Below are positions 44,528 to 54,180 of a DNA stretch of 64,000 nt, piece by piece. A program made the translations under genes and the position numbers. Every line of letters starts with the position of its first letter. Within the stretch, counting starts at the first letter, position 1. The notes beneath the pieces were generated by a model. It was not told the origin of the DNA, searched no databases, and saw only the letters and a program-made list of their open reading frames with translations. Source of the stretch: Paenibacillus catalpae (GTDB lineage: Bacteria > Bacillota > Bacilli > Paenibacillales > Paenibacillaceae); contig NZ_FOMT01000001.1 of the NCBI RefSeq assembly GCF_900112695.1, positions 1,674,001 through 1,738,000 of the forward strand. Reading direction: 5' to 3'.

Positions 44528-45969
44528 GATGACTTATCCTGCCTCGTCTGTCCTTTCGAAGACCTCCAGAACGGCATGCGGAATATGGCGTCATTCTGAT
44601 TGCTCGCATGAAAAGGTGCGGCTGGACTTAAATAGGGAATGCCAAAGGACTTCAGATGGCTGAGGTGTACGACAAGCAAGATGATGCCGATTGTCAGGCC
44701 GAATATGCCAAATGAAGCCGATAAGGCCATAAAGACAAAACGAATGATCCGTATCGGAATGGACATGGAATACGATGGAATGACAAAGCTGGCTATTGCC
44801 GTAATGGCTACAATAATGACCATGGCTGCCGATACAATGCTTGCTTCCACGGCAGCTTGGCCAATTACAATCGTTCCAACTATGGATACGGCCTGACCAA
44901 TGGTTCGGGGCATACGGATTCCGGCTTCCCTTAAGATTTCGAACGTCGCCTCCATCAGCAGAGCTTCAATAAAAGCCGGCAATGGTACGCCTTCCCGCTG
45001 AGCTGCTAGACTAAGCAGCAGCTGTGTCGGCAGCATGTCCTGGTGGAATGTGGTTAATGCGATATAAACAGATGGCGCTAGTAAACAAATGGCTAATGAA
45101 ACATAGCGAAGCATCCGAATCAGATTGCTGTATAGAGGACTTTGATAATAGTCTTCCGCTGATTGTATAAAGTCGATGAATAACGCAGGAGTGAGCATGA
45201 CAAATGGAGTCCCGTCAACAAACAGCGCAACCTTACCTTCCATAATCCCAGCCGCAATGGAATCAGGCCGGTCCGAGTTGTAAATGGTCGGAAACAGGCT
45301 AACCTGCTTTTTAACATGCAGAATCTCTTCCAAATACTCCCCTTCCAGTACCCGGTCCTGCTTGGAAGCTTGCAAGCGGCCAATAAGCTGTCTAACCAGC
45401 TTGTCATCCGCCATGCCATCCATGTACATAACGGCCACATCTGTTTTGGTCATTTTTCCAACCCTGAGAGAAATTAATCTCAATCGTGTATCCTTCACCC
45501 TGCGTCTGACAAGTGTTGTATTTGTACGAAGCGTTTCGGTAAAGGAATCCTGCGGTCCGCGGACAACGGATTGGGTTTTCGATTCTGTAATGCTCCTGTC
45601 TTCCCAGCCGGGCATCGTTACACCCAGGCCATCCACGGTACCGTCCAGCATGATAAATAAGCTGCCGGAAAAAATTTGCTCCAAAGCAGCCTGAACGGTA
45701 CGGATCACTTGTACTTCGCCTGCATCCAGCACTTGATCCTTCAGAAATTGAAGATTAACCGAATCAACAGGCGTCCGATCGAGCAAAGCGGAGATTACGC
45801 CGTTCTGAAGCTCCGTTTTATCAACCATGCCATCGAGAAAGAAGATAGCTGTCTTCTTATTGCCCGCAATAACGAGCTCACGAACGATAAAATCCGAGCT
45901 GTAGCCCATGAGCAGCTTCATTCTTTCCATGTTGGCATGCAATAATGGGGAAAAACCTTCAGCTGTCAT
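44524..45969 (-). CDS. Spore germination protein, GerA (GerAA/SpoVAF) subunit
   Basis: 481 residues. A soluble N-terminal domain of about 230 residues is followed by the conserved membrane domain: EGKVALFVDGTPFVMLTPALFIDFIQSAEDYYQ, LALVAQREGVPLP-type segment (here SLAAQREGVPLPAFIEALLMEATFEILREAG), then RMPRTIGQAVSIVGTIVIGQAAVEA. This subunit forms the oligomeric ion channel of the receptor. GGAGGAG precedes ATG 45969. It opens the operon, only 27 bases after the transporter gene; I see no convincing sigma-G promoter there. Confidence 0.93.
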   Translation of the reverse strand: MTAEGFSPLLHANMERMKLLMGYSSDFIVRELVIAGNKKTAIFFLDGMVDKTELQNGVISALLDRTPVDSVNLQFLKDQVLDAGEVQVIRTVQAALEQIFSGSLFIMLDGTVDGLGVTMPGWEDRSITESKTQSVVRGPQDSFTETLRTNTTLVRRRVKDTRLRLISLRVGKMTKTDVAVMYMDGMADDKLVRQLIGRLQASKQDRVLEGEYLEEILHVKKQVSLFPTIYNSDRPDSIAAGIMEGKVALFVDGTPFVMLTPALFIDFIQSAEDYYQSPLYSNLIRMLRYVSLAICLLAPSVYIALTTFHQDMLPTQLLLSLAAQREGVPLPAFIEALLMEATFEILREAGIRMPRTIGQAVSIVGTIVIGQAAVEASIVSAAMVIIVAITAIASFVIPSYSMSIPIRIIRFVFMALSASFGIFGLTIGIILLVVHLSHLKSFGIPYLSPAAPFHASNQNDAIFRMPFWRSSKGQTRQDKSS

Positions 45970-45996
45970 CCCCGCTCCTCCTTCCTGACACCAGCA

Positions 45997-47217
45997 TTAT
46001 ACGCGGTCCGGATCCATTCCCTTTGTTTCCCGGCCAAACAACAAAACCGTAAGCGCGCCAATGACAATCGCAATAAAGAAAATAACAAACACGGAAGTGA
46101 TAGACGTTCCGTTACTGATCAGCAAACCAACCAGGTAAGGTCCGATAATGCCGCCGATCCGGCCGAATGCTGCAGCAAAGCCAACACCGGTGGAACGTAT
46201 ACTTGTGGGATACAGCTCTGGTGTGTAGGCATACATCGCTCCCCATGCTCCCAGGTTGAAGAAAGACAGGAAGATTCCTGCAGTGAGCAGCATTCCTGCT
46301 GTCCCGGCATTACCAAACCATATGGCACATACCGCAGTCAGAAGCAAATAGACGCCAAGTACGGCTTTCCGCCCTATTCTTTCAATTAAATAAGCAGCTG
46401 TAAAATAACCCGGCAGTTGGGCTAATGTGATAATCAGCACATATTGAAAGCTCTTAACAAGCGTAAATCCTTTCAGCACCATAACGGTCGGAAGCCATAG
46501 AAACATGCCGTAATAGGAGAACACGACCGTAAACCACAGAATCCACAAGGTAATTGTCGCCCGTTGGTATTGGCCGGACCAGATGGAAGACATCCTCTGG
46601 CTGAAGCTAAGCTTTCCCTTGTCTGCCTGCTCCTTGTAGCGAGGGGAATCATCGATTGCTCTTCTAAGGAATAAAGCATACAACGCAGGTAAAGCCCCGA
46701 TGACCAAAGCCAATCTCCAGCCATAATGCGGAATAAAGAAATACGAAATAAGAGCGGCCAGGATCCAGCCGCCAGCCCAGAAGCTCTCGAGCAGCACGAT
46801 CGCTTTCCCTCTTACCTTCACGGGCACCGATTCGGATACAAGCGTTGATGCGACAGGAAGCTCACCTCCCAGACCAAATCCCGCAATGAAACGAAAGACG
46901 GCCAGGACAAAGAAATTCGGTGCAAGGGCGGATAAGCCGCTCGCTACGGAAAACAACAGCAACGTCCACAGCAACACCGCTTTGCGGCCGTACCGGTCAG
47001 CGAGCGAGCCGGAAACAGCAGCGCCAAACGCCATCCCGGTAGAGTTAATGGCGGCCAGCAGGCCAATCTGCTGTGCGCCAAGATTCCAATCAACGCTTAA
47101 GGCCGCTGCGATAAAGGAGACCAGCCCGACATCCATGGCATCAAATAGCCAGCTGAAGCCGGCGCTTAACAGCAGCTTTCGGTTCTTCCGTTCACGGAAC
47201 AATGAAGTCTCGCTCAT
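45997..47217 (-). CDS. niaP: MFS transporter, YceI/NiaP-like (niacin/nicotinamide uptake)
   Basis: 406 residues from ATG 47217 (TGGAGG upstream), twelve helices. Segments match what I recall of B. subtilis NiaP (YceI): SWLFDAMDVG, GLGGELPVASTLVSE, VFSYYGMFLWLP, AQLPGYF and LSFFNLGAWGAMYAYTPELYPTSIRSTGVG. NiaP-type carriers import niacin-like vitamers. No NiaR (YrxA) gene or biosynthesis gene adjoins it, so the substrate rests on similarity only. Confidence 0.8.
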   Translation of the reverse strand: MSETSLFRERKNRKLLLSAGFSWLFDAMDVGLVSFIAAALSVDWNLGAQQIGLLAAINSTGMAFGAAVSGSLADRYGRKAVLLWTLLLFSVASGLSALAPNFFVLAVFRFIAGFGLGGELPVASTLVSESVPVKVRGKAIVLLESFWAGGWILAALISYFFIPHYGWRLALVIGALPALYALFLRRAIDDSPRYKEQADKGKLSFSQRMSSIWSGQYQRATITLWILWFTVVFSYYGMFLWLPTVMVLKGFTLVKSFQYVLIITLAQLPGYFTAAYLIERIGRKAVLGVYLLLTAVCAIWFGNAGTAGMLLTAGIFLSFFNLGAWGAMYAYTPELYPTSIRSTGVGFAAAFGRIGGIIGPYLVGLLISNGTSITSVFVIFFIAIVIGALTVLLFGRETKGMDPDRV

Positions 47218-47360
47218 GTTGACATTGCCTCCAGCTTTAGCATGATAGTTATTTACAATGTGCCCTGGAATGAATGCCATTATGTAACAGGTACTCCGAA
47301 TGGGACAATGCTGATCCGAAATAGGATGGATAGAGATAATAAAGGCTCGAGGAGGCAGGA

Positions 47361-47561
47361 ATGAGAAATAAACAGACTTATGTTATGGTCGTCATCCCCA
47401 TGGCGGAGGTAAAAAAATTCATTTTAATTGATGTGATCTTCAGTACAGCCGCTTATTACGCGATAATCATTCCCTTTCATTCCATTATTGCCGCGACAGC
47501 CGGAAGCATGACGTTACCCGTAATGATCCGGCGGACGTTAAAGCATCGCGGCAGACGTTAG
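47361..47561 (+). CDS. 66-residue membrane-associated hypothetical protein
   Basis: ATG 47361 has a strong GAGGAGG site. Two hydrophobic stretches (FILIDVIFSTAAYYAIIIPF and a weaker IIAATAGSMTLPVMI) precede a basic tail (RRTLKHRGRR), so an N-out/C-in membrane hairpin is plausible. It lies alone between divergent and convergent neighbours, ending 13 bases before the GDPD gene's stop. No family recognised. Confidence 0.6.
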   Translation: MRNKQTYVMVVIPMAEVKKFILIDVIFSTAAYYAIIIPFHSIIAATAGSMTLPVMIRRTLKHRGRR

Positions 47562-47574
47562 CATAGAAGCCTAT

Positions 47575-48510
47575 TTATTTGTTTATCCACTCGGAAAGAG
47601 TCTGGCGCAGCAAGTAGACAAAGCTGCTGTTCTTTTGCAGCACTTCACGAAATCGGTCCGGATAATCCGTATAGATTCCGTCTACTCCCCAGTTCAGCGC
47701 ACGGTCCATGTTTAATTGGTAATTGACGGTATAGGGATAAATGCGAAGGCCGGATTTCTGAACCTTATGAACATAGGCGGCATTGATTTTCGGAAAATTA
47801 GGGCTGATCCCTTGCGCATATTTTTTAATTTTGCGCAAAGAGGCATCGCTGATCCGGGCCGGCGTGTTATACCACATCAGCTGGAGTAAGACGATCCGGT
47901 CATTCACACGATGGATTTTCTTCAAGCTCTTGGAGTCAAAGGACTGAATAATGACATAATCCTCCAGTCGGAATTGACGGATTACCGCCAGCAGCTTTTC
48001 TTCAATTCCCGGGTTGAACTTGGTATCTTTAATCTCCAAAATATAATTCGTTTTCTTGCCAAAGGCCGCGAATATATCTTGGAGCGAAGGAACCTGCTGC
48101 TTTGCGAATTCTTCTCGCGCATACATTGGATAATGCTTGTTGAACCAGGAGCCCGCATCAAGCTGCTTGACCTGATCAAGCGTCATTTCCGCTATTTTGC
48201 CCTTTGCGTTGGTCGTGCGGTTAACGGTATCATCATGCATCGCGATAATGTGGCCATCCTTGGTCAGCTGCAGATCAATTTCCAGATAATCCGCACCCGA
48301 ATCTATAGCGCTGCGAAAGGAAGCAAGCGTATGCTCGGGGGCATAACCGGATGCGCCGCGATGCGCAATAATGGCCGAATGCTTCGTAAACCGTTGACCT
48401 GCGGAAACGGCAGGATGCTCGGCCAAAGACAAGATAAGAACAAGGACAACAGCAATAAGCAAGCCATGCAGCATATAGAAATAAAAGGACGAAATTTCTT
48501 TCCTTCGCAT
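47575..48510 (-). CDS. Glycerophosphodiester phosphodiesterase, membrane-anchored
   Basis: 311 residues. An N-terminal helix (MLHGLLIAVVLVLILSLA) serves as signal or anchor. The GDPD TIM barrel follows with IIAHRGASGYAPEHT (catalytic His-Arg), LEIDLQLTKDGHIIAMHDD (Glu-Asp metal ligands and second His), NYILEIKDTK and VDGIYTDYPD. It hydrolyses glycerophosphodiesters from lipids or teichoic acids outside the membrane. Monocistronic. Confidence 0.92.
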   Translation of the reverse strand: MRRKEISSFYFYMLHGLLIAVVLVLILSLAEHPAVSAGQRFTKHSAIIAHRGASGYAPEHTLASFRSAIDSGADYLEIDLQLTKDGHIIAMHDDTVNRTTNAKGKIAEMTLDQVKQLDAGSWFNKHYPMYAREEFAKQQVPSLQDIFAAFGKKTNYILEIKDTKFNPGIEEKLLAVIRQFRLEDYVIIQSFDSKSLKKIHRVNDRIVLLQLMWYNTPARISDASLRKIKKYAQGISPNFPKINAAYVHKVQKSGLRIYPYTVNYQLNMDRALNWGVDGIYTDYPDRFREVLQKNSSFVYLLRQTLSEWINK

Positions 48511-48580
48511 TGCTGAACGCCTCCCTTCTGTTGCCCTTAACGTCTCACGGCATTTCCCTTTTTATGCGATTTCTCCCGAC

Positions 48581-48619
48581 GAAAAAAAGCTGCTCCCCGT
48601 AAAAAACGGAAAGCAGCTT
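48581..48619 (-). terminator. Intrinsic terminator of the HD-GYP/GGDEF/HK/ThDP operon
   Basis: Minus strand AAGCTGCTTTCCGT and ACGGGGAGCAGCTT arms around a T-rich loop, followed by TTTTTC. Confidence 0.85.
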
Positions 48620-48630
48620 CATGAATTCGA

Positions 48631-50298
48631 TTAGTAAGTCGCGCCTTGCAAAAACTTGACCCTCTCGCCCATCGGAGGAATTTCATTACCCTCGACATTA
48701 ATTTCGACCACTATCGGGCCTCTCGATTGGTCGAACCATTCCTTCGCAAGCTCCGGCCGGAGCTCGTCCAGCGATTCCGCCTGCGCATAACGAATGCCAA
48801 GCGCTTTGGCAATATCCGCGATACTTGTCCGCTCTTGGGAGAAATCTTCCAGGCAGCGTTTGTACTGCATCATATGTCCATGATACACCATGCCAAGACG
48901 CGCATTATTTATGACAACGAACACAATCGGGAGATTGTATTCCTTAGCCGTCAGTACTTCCATGCCATGCATAAAGAAGCAGCCGTCCCCGGTAACGCTG
49001 ATCGTCGGACGATCCGGCTCCGCAAGCTGAGCGCCTAATGCTCCGCTAATGCCTGACCCCATACCGCCAAAATTAATATTGATGTCAAAGGCCTGATTCT
49101 CGCGGATCACGAGATTCTGAATCGAATACGTCATAAATTCACCGATATCCACGTAATACCGTGCGTTGTCCGGAGCGATAAGATTCAGCTGACGAATAGC
49201 CGATCTTGTACTCCAATCCTCCGTCCCCGGACCCGCAGTTTCCACTGCGGCAGCGGCTTCTTTATAGGCACTTGTTATTTCCTCAAGCTGTTCTTCCTGC
49301 ACACCAGAGGTCAAGCGGTCAATCAATTGCCGGACGACCAGCTCAATATCCCCATGTACCGGATAATCCGTATCGAAGTTTTTGCCAAGCTCACGCTTGT
49401 CGTGATCAATATGGATAATCTGCTTGCCGTTCACCAGCCGCTCATCCCAGCTGCTCGTCGCGGACTCCCCTAACGCGGAGCCAACGATCATTAACAGATC
49501 ATGTTGATTGCCGCGGAGATAGTCAACTGCAGAGTCATTGCTCGCCAATCCGTATACGCCAAGGGCAAGCGGATGATTTTCCGGGAATGCCCCTTTGCCG
49601 CGAGGGGTGGTAGCCACATGCCAACCCGTCAGCTCGGCAAACCGCCGCATCGTATCTTTAAATTGTTTGGAGCCATGACCTAGAAGTAAAGCTCCGCGGC
49701 GTCCCGCTTTCGCAATAGCAGCTGCCGCTGCTTCCACTTCAGCAAGAACAGGTTGAACTGGCTGCGTCAGAACAGCTGTTACTATTTCCGGCTCCCCAAT
49801 GTCCGTCATTTGCATATTAATCGGAATCGTAATATGTACCGGACCCGGTATCCCGCTGATTGCCGTGTTATAGGCTTCCGCCAGAACGCGCGGCAGCTCC
49901 TTGGGATCGGTAACGGTCTTGCTTAATTTGGTGACGGACGCGAAGATTGGATCGGCGTTAAGCTCCTGCCCTCCGCCCCGTCCGAATTTAGTTGTAGGAA
50001 TAGCTCCTGTCAGGAAAATAACCGGAAGCTTCTCGCGCCATGCATTTGCAGCAGGTGTGACCAGATTGGTTGCGCCGGGACCGCTCGAACCGACACATAC
50101 GGATGGAATACCTGTAATTCTTGTATAGGCTGCCGCCATATACCCTGAACTTGACTCATGCTTGGCTACAATGGATGTTAATTCTGGAAGTTCATGCAAG
50201 CAATCATACAATGCATTGATAGAGCCCGCCGGGACTCCGAAAATGTACTTGACCCCTTGACTAACCAAAAATCTTAACCCCGCTTCAATTGCTCTCAT
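48631..50298 (-). CDS. Acetolactate synthase-like thiamine diphosphate-dependent enzyme
   Basis: 555 residues with the three ThDP-enzyme domains. The activating Glu48 sits in AKHESSSGYMAAAYTR; SSGPGATNLVTPAANAW follows; the cofactor motif runs from VTGDGCFF to VVINNARLG (about 436-466). It resembles the large subunit of acetolactate synthase and related pyruvate oxidase-like enzymes, but no small regulatory subunit gene or ilv gene is near. It is the last gene of a signalling operon, 25 bases after a histidine kinase gene, with GAGGAG upstream. The true substrate is uncertain. Confidence 0.87.
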   Translation of the reverse strand: MRAIEAGLRFLVSQGVKYIFGVPAGSINALYDCLHELPELTSIVAKHESSSGYMAAAYTRITGIPSVCVGSSGPGATNLVTPAANAWREKLPVIFLTGAIPTTKFGRGGGQELNADPIFASVTKLSKTVTDPKELPRVLAEAYNTAISGIPGPVHITIPINMQMTDIGEPEIVTAVLTQPVQPVLAEVEAAAAAIAKAGRRGALLLGHGSKQFKDTMRRFAELTGWHVATTPRGKGAFPENHPLALGVYGLASNDSAVDYLRGNQHDLLMIVGSALGESATSSWDERLVNGKQIIHIDHDKRELGKNFDTDYPVHGDIELVVRQLIDRLTSGVQEEQLEEITSAYKEAAAAVETAGPGTEDWSTRSAIRQLNLIAPDNARYYVDIGEFMTYSIQNLVIRENQAFDININFGGMGSGISGALGAQLAEPDRPTISVTGDGCFFMHGMEVLTAKEYNLPIVFVVINNARLGMVYHGHMMQYKRCLEDFSQERTSIADIAKALGIRYAQAESLDELRPELAKEWFDQSRGPIVVEINVEGNEIPPMGERVKFLQGATY

Positions 50299-50323
50299 CT
50301 TATTCTCCTCTATCTATTTTTCC

Positions 50324-52114
50324 TTATTTCATCACGGTAAATTTAAATATAGAGCCTTCGCCTTCCGTTGATTCGAATGAAATTTTTCCCCCGTGCATTT
50401 CTATTAGTTGCTTCGATATCGCAAGGCCAAGGCCAGTACCGTTAATTTGATTATTAACCTGGTAGAACTTAGTGAATATATTTTTCTGTTTCTCCATCGG
50501 GATCCCGATTCCGGTATCGATGACTTCGATAGTCATCCCGCCGGCTTCCATATACGCTTTAATCGTAATTTTACCTCTCTGAGGGGTAAATTTAATGGAA
50601 TTGGAGAGCAGGTTCAATAGAATCTGCAGGATCCTCTCACGGTCCGCACGCATCGTTTTGCCCGCGTCGGCGTGAATTTCAACGGCAAGCTCAAGCTTCT
50701 TCTTATTGATGAGAGAGTCAACAATATGCGTTGCTTCACGAATCATCTCTTCAAAATCAAATTCCGAGTAAGTAAGCTCGAACTTCCCGTTCTCCATCTT
50801 GGCGAAATCAAGCAGCTCATTAACTTGATTCAGCAGGCGTTCAATGGATTTACCAGCCGTCTCAAGCAGATCGAGCTGGGAATCATTGAGCTTGCCAAGC
50901 ACTTCCTTCCGCAAAATATCAACTGTGCCTTTCACCGCCGTAATTGGCGTCCGGAGCTCATGTGACAGCGTTGCGATGAAATCACTCTTCAGTTCGTTCA
51001 AGTACTCGAGCTCTTTCACAAGGCCTTCCAGCTTGAAGTTCGCCTGTTGCAGCTCCATCGAACGAACATTAACCGAATAGTCCAGATTCTCGGTATGGAT
51101 CGCATTCGCAAGCGCAGTGGCGGTAACATCCGCAATGGATTGACAGAATTCAATCTCTCCCTGCTCATATTCACGGCACTTGTGCATCGTGGGGATGACG
51201 ACATCGCCAAATACGCGATCCTTCGCCACTAACGGGATGATCAGCAGGCTCTTAATGTTGAACATCTCGCAAGCCCGGTGGTCCGGACGCGGATCCGCAT
51301 AAACATCAGAGATCGCAACTGCTTTTTTCTCCGTTACAACCTCATAGAACAGCTTGTCTTTATCGATGCTCAGCTTGATTTCCTCGCGGTGTCTATTCTT
51401 CCATTCCTCTTCCGTTACGCTGACCGAGGAAATATGATAGGGCTCAATCGTACGGTCTTTCTCGTTATACAGATGGATGCCAACCTCGTCAGAGCCTGTA
51501 GCCCGCTTCATATAATGGAAGCAGGTTTTCAGTACTTCGCGGACAGACAGCGACTTGGACAAAGCCTTTGTCGCATCAAGCAGCAGCTGCTGCTTGTCCA
51601 CCAGGTTTTTCGTATTTTCGAACATTTGGATATTATGAATAGCAACGCTGACCATGTTGACGAACGCTTCCGTCACTTCAATCTGCTCGCGCGTCAGATT
51701 CATCGGCTTGCCGAAATCATGAACAAATACAACTCCAAAGACAGCATCGTTCACAATAACCGGAATACCCAGGATGGATTGGATCTTCATAAGGAGCTTC
51801 TTGTCATCGTCAATCCGTTCATCAATACTGGTATCCCCGATATAATCGCTTGCTCTTCTCTCAAGAATATCCCGGACGAAGCTGTCCTTCTGCGGATCAA
51901 TCAGCAGTTCCGTAATATCGATGGACATCTTGTTTCCTTTGTAACCAATAAACGTGCCGTCAGGCTGCTTGAGGAAAAAGCCGACCAGATCCGCCTGCGT
52001 AATTTCACTTGCGATCGCATCAACGAATACCTGCAAAATATCGGAAAGCTCAAATTGCGAATTGATTACTTTCGTCATCAGAAACAATTTCTTGAAGCTC
52101 TTTAATTCCATCAT
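50324..52114 (-). CDS. Cytoplasmic GAF-GAF sensor histidine kinase
   Basis: 596 residues with no membrane helix. Two GAF-type domains occupy roughly 20-165 and 185-340. The HisKA box holds His385 in SHELRTPITAVKGT, followed by the N box (LLNLLSNSIKF), DTGIGIP and GTGLGLAISKQL of the ATPase domain. It would autophosphorylate in response to a cytosolic ligand or redox signal. The REC-GGDEF protein encoded 22 bases upstream is its probable partner. Alternative start 52111 differs by one residue. Confidence 0.9.
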   Translation of the reverse strand: MMELKSFKKLFLMTKVINSQFELSDILQVFVDAIASEITQADLVGFFLKQPDGTFIGYKGNKMSIDITELLIDPQKDSFVRDILERRASDYIGDTSIDERIDDDKKLLMKIQSILGIPVIVNDAVFGVVFVHDFGKPMNLTREQIEVTEAFVNMVSVAIHNIQMFENTKNLVDKQQLLLDATKALSKSLSVREVLKTCFHYMKRATGSDEVGIHLYNEKDRTIEPYHISSVSVTEEEWKNRHREEIKLSIDKDKLFYEVVTEKKAVAISDVYADPRPDHRACEMFNIKSLLIIPLVAKDRVFGDVVIPTMHKCREYEQGEIEFCQSIADVTATALANAIHTENLDYSVNVRSMELQQANFKLEGLVKELEYLNELKSDFIATLSHELRTPITAVKGTVDILRKEVLGKLNDSQLDLLETAGKSIERLLNQVNELLDFAKMENGKFELTYSEFDFEEMIREATHIVDSLINKKKLELAVEIHADAGKTMRADRERILQILLNLLSNSIKFTPQRGKITIKAYMEAGGMTIEVIDTGIGIPMEKQKNIFTKFYQVNNQINGTGLGLAISKQLIEMHGGKISFESTEGEGSIFKFTVMK

Positions 52115-52136
52115 AATTATTCACCTGTCCATCCGT

Positions 52137-53033
52137 TTAATAGATCGTGATCTGATTTTTGCCGCTTTGTTTGGAACGCAGCAAGGCTCGATCGGCAAAG
52201 CCTATTATCTGTTCAAAGGAATCATGATTAGAGCTCTTCGTAACTCCGATGCTGACTGATGCTTTAGCCCCTTGTTCCACCAGCGAGCCGATAGCCAGCT
52301 CATTCACCGTTCGGATAATCTCCTGCGCGGTTTCAACGGCCACATCTCCCTCGTGCAGCAGCACAAGAAACTCGTCTCCGCCAAAACGGAAAGCAAGATC
52401 ACTCTCAGGTGTTATCGCTTTCTGGATGATAGCAGCAATCTCTTTCAGCACTTGATCGCCTACAAGATGGCCATAGGTATCATTGATGGATTTGAAATTA
52501 TCCATATCGATCATAAGCATTGCGCCAAAATCCGATAAGCTAACCGATGATTCTAATAAGACTTCGTTGAGATACATCCGGTTATAGAGTCCGGTCAAGG
52601 CATCGGTATTAGCCCTCTCGGACAGCTTTTCCGTGGCGCTTATTAACCGCTCAAGCTTTTGCTTTTGCCCCAAGGCAAAGTTCACCTTCATCTCGAGCAG
52701 GTCAAGATCGTAAGGCTTGGTCAGATAATCGAAGGCGCCAAGCTGCAGGCCTTGCAATATATCCTTCTTCTGCACGTTTGCAGACAAGAAGATGACCGGT
52801 GTATCAAACCCTTCCCGGCTCATCCACTGCTTGCAGACGTCAAAGCCCGACATATCAGGCATCATCACGTCCAGCAAAATGAGATCCGGTCGAACCTCAT
52901 CGTACATCGCTAATGCTTCAGAGCCGCACTCTGCCGTATGTATGCTGTAATTTAAAGAGTTCAAAAATATACGAAGAATCTGTACATTATGCGGTTCATC
53001 GTCTACGATGAGTATCTTTTCACGCAATGACAT
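52137..53033 (-). CDS. Response regulator with diguanylate cyclase output (REC-GGDEF)
   Basis: 298 residues. The REC domain has phosphoacceptor Asp55 (LILLDVMMPDMSG) and TKP Lys106. A short linker leads to the GGDEF domain: DALTGLYNR, MIDMDNFKSINDTYGH and FRFGGDEF (GGDEF at 218-222). The expected product is cyclic di-GMP. The RxxD inhibitory site five residues before GGDEF is not kept (PESD), so product inhibition at that site is unlikely. It lies between the HD-GYP and kinase genes. Confidence 0.92.
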   Translation of the reverse strand: MSLREKILIVDDEPHNVQILRIFLNSLNYSIHTAECGSEALAMYDEVRPDLILLDVMMPDMSGFDVCKQWMSREGFDTPVIFLSANVQKKDILQGLQLGAFDYLTKPYDLDLLEMKVNFALGQKQKLERLISATEKLSERANTDALTGLYNRMYLNEVLLESSVSLSDFGAMLMIDMDNFKSINDTYGHLVGDQVLKEIAAIIQKAITPESDLAFRFGGDEFLVLLHEGDVAVETAQEIIRTVNELAIGSLVEQGAKASVSIGVTKSSNHDSFEQIIGFADRALLRSKQSGKNQITIY

Positions 53034-53054
53034 ACTCCAACTCTCTTTCCGATT

Positions 53055-54101
53055 TCATTCACCTAGGGTTAAGGTTCTCATCGTCATTTGCTCGTCGATG
53101 ATGTCAAGAAACAGATTGACGAGCTGTTCATCAAACTGTGTATTTGCATTTGTTATTAATTGCTTCCTTACTTCATCCACATGCAAGGAACTTCGGTACA
53201 CACGGGTTGAAGTCATCGCGTCGAAAGCATCAGCCAGGCTTACGATCCGGACAAGAAACGGGATTTCATCACCCTTGAGTCCATCAGGATAACCTCTCCC
53301 GTCAATCCGCTCATGATGCCATCTGACAATAGGCAGAATGTCCTGTACTTCCGGCAAATCCTTCAGCAGTTCATAACCTATAGCCGGATGCTGGCGGATG
53401 ACGCCAAACTCCTCGTCCGTCAGCCTGCCGGGCTTCATCAGAATATGATCCGGAATCGCAAGCTTGCCGATATCATGCAGGAGAGCCGCCACCTTCAGCA
53501 GCTCAAGCTCAGACGGGCTAAGGCCAATCTTTTCTCCAAGCAATAAGGAATAAAAGGCGACATTATAGCAATGGTCCACCGTAAAGCTGTCCTTCATCCG
53601 CAGCGTATTAAACAGGCTCTCGTAAGACTGCTCTTTCAGAAATTGCTTGCGGAAGTAGATCTTGTCGATGAGCTGATCCATATGCAATTTGTTAATTCGG
53701 CAAATTTGAAGCTCTTCAGGTGTCAATGATCGCTGAGTTTGAAAACAGAGCAGGAGTGTGCCATACGTTGAATTACGTTTAATATGGAAGGGATATATGG
53801 TGTGAAAAGACGTCTTCTCAAGCGAGATTCCGTCTATCTTATCATCTTGTCGAAGTGGTCTTCCATCCGGGATACGCTCGAAGAAATCAGCCTCAACCGC
53901 CAGCTGTTGAAGCTGATTCGTATCCACTTGCAGCATATTATAGGTATACGCTGCAGGCTCCTGACGCTGTGAATCTTCCATTAGAAACAGGCAAATATGC
54001 TCACAGCCGATCGTCTCTTTTAAAAAATGGCCAAGAAGCCCCATTGAATCAAAGATGGAGTTTGAGTTAATGACGCTCTTGAAAAATACCGAATTTTGCA
54101 T
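53055..54101 (-). CDS. HD-GYP domain phosphodiesterase with N-terminal GAF-like domain
   Basis: 348 residues. The first 155 residues look like a degenerate GAF domain. The HD-GYP domain follows: DHCYNVA (His177), LLHDIGK (His209-Asp210), HPAIGYELL, HHERIDGRGYPDGL (262-275) and SLADAFDAMTSTRVYR. HD-GYP proteins degrade cyclic di-GMP or related cyclic dinucleotides. It opens the operon, so synthesis (GGDEF) and breakdown (HD-GYP) are encoded together. GAGGTTGAAGC precedes ATG 54101. Confidence 0.92.
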   Translation of the reverse strand: MQNSVFFKSVINSNSIFDSMGLLGHFLKETIGCEHICLFLMEDSQRQEPAAYTYNMLQVDTNQLQQLAVEADFFERIPDGRPLRQDDKIDGISLEKTSFHTIYPFHIKRNSTYGTLLLCFQTQRSLTPEELQICRINKLHMDQLIDKIYFRKQFLKEQSYESLFNTLRMKDSFTVDHCYNVAFYSLLLGEKIGLSPSELELLKVAALLHDIGKLAIPDHILMKPGRLTDEEFGVIRQHPAIGYELLKDLPEVQDILPIVRWHHERIDGRGYPDGLKGDEIPFLVRIVSLADAFDAMTSTRVYRSSLHVDEVRKQLITNANTQFDEQLVNLFLDIIDEQMTMRTLTLGE

Positions 54102-54180
54102 GCTTCAACCTCTATTTCTCAATAATACATGAAGCTTTAATCCTTATTTCATTCGACATATAGTTATTTTCTCCTCTATT

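Noticed and set aside
45970..46020. A promoter immediately before gerA
   Set aside because: A TATAAT overlaps the upstream stop codon, but no -35 at suitable spacing for sigma-A or sigma-G could be found.
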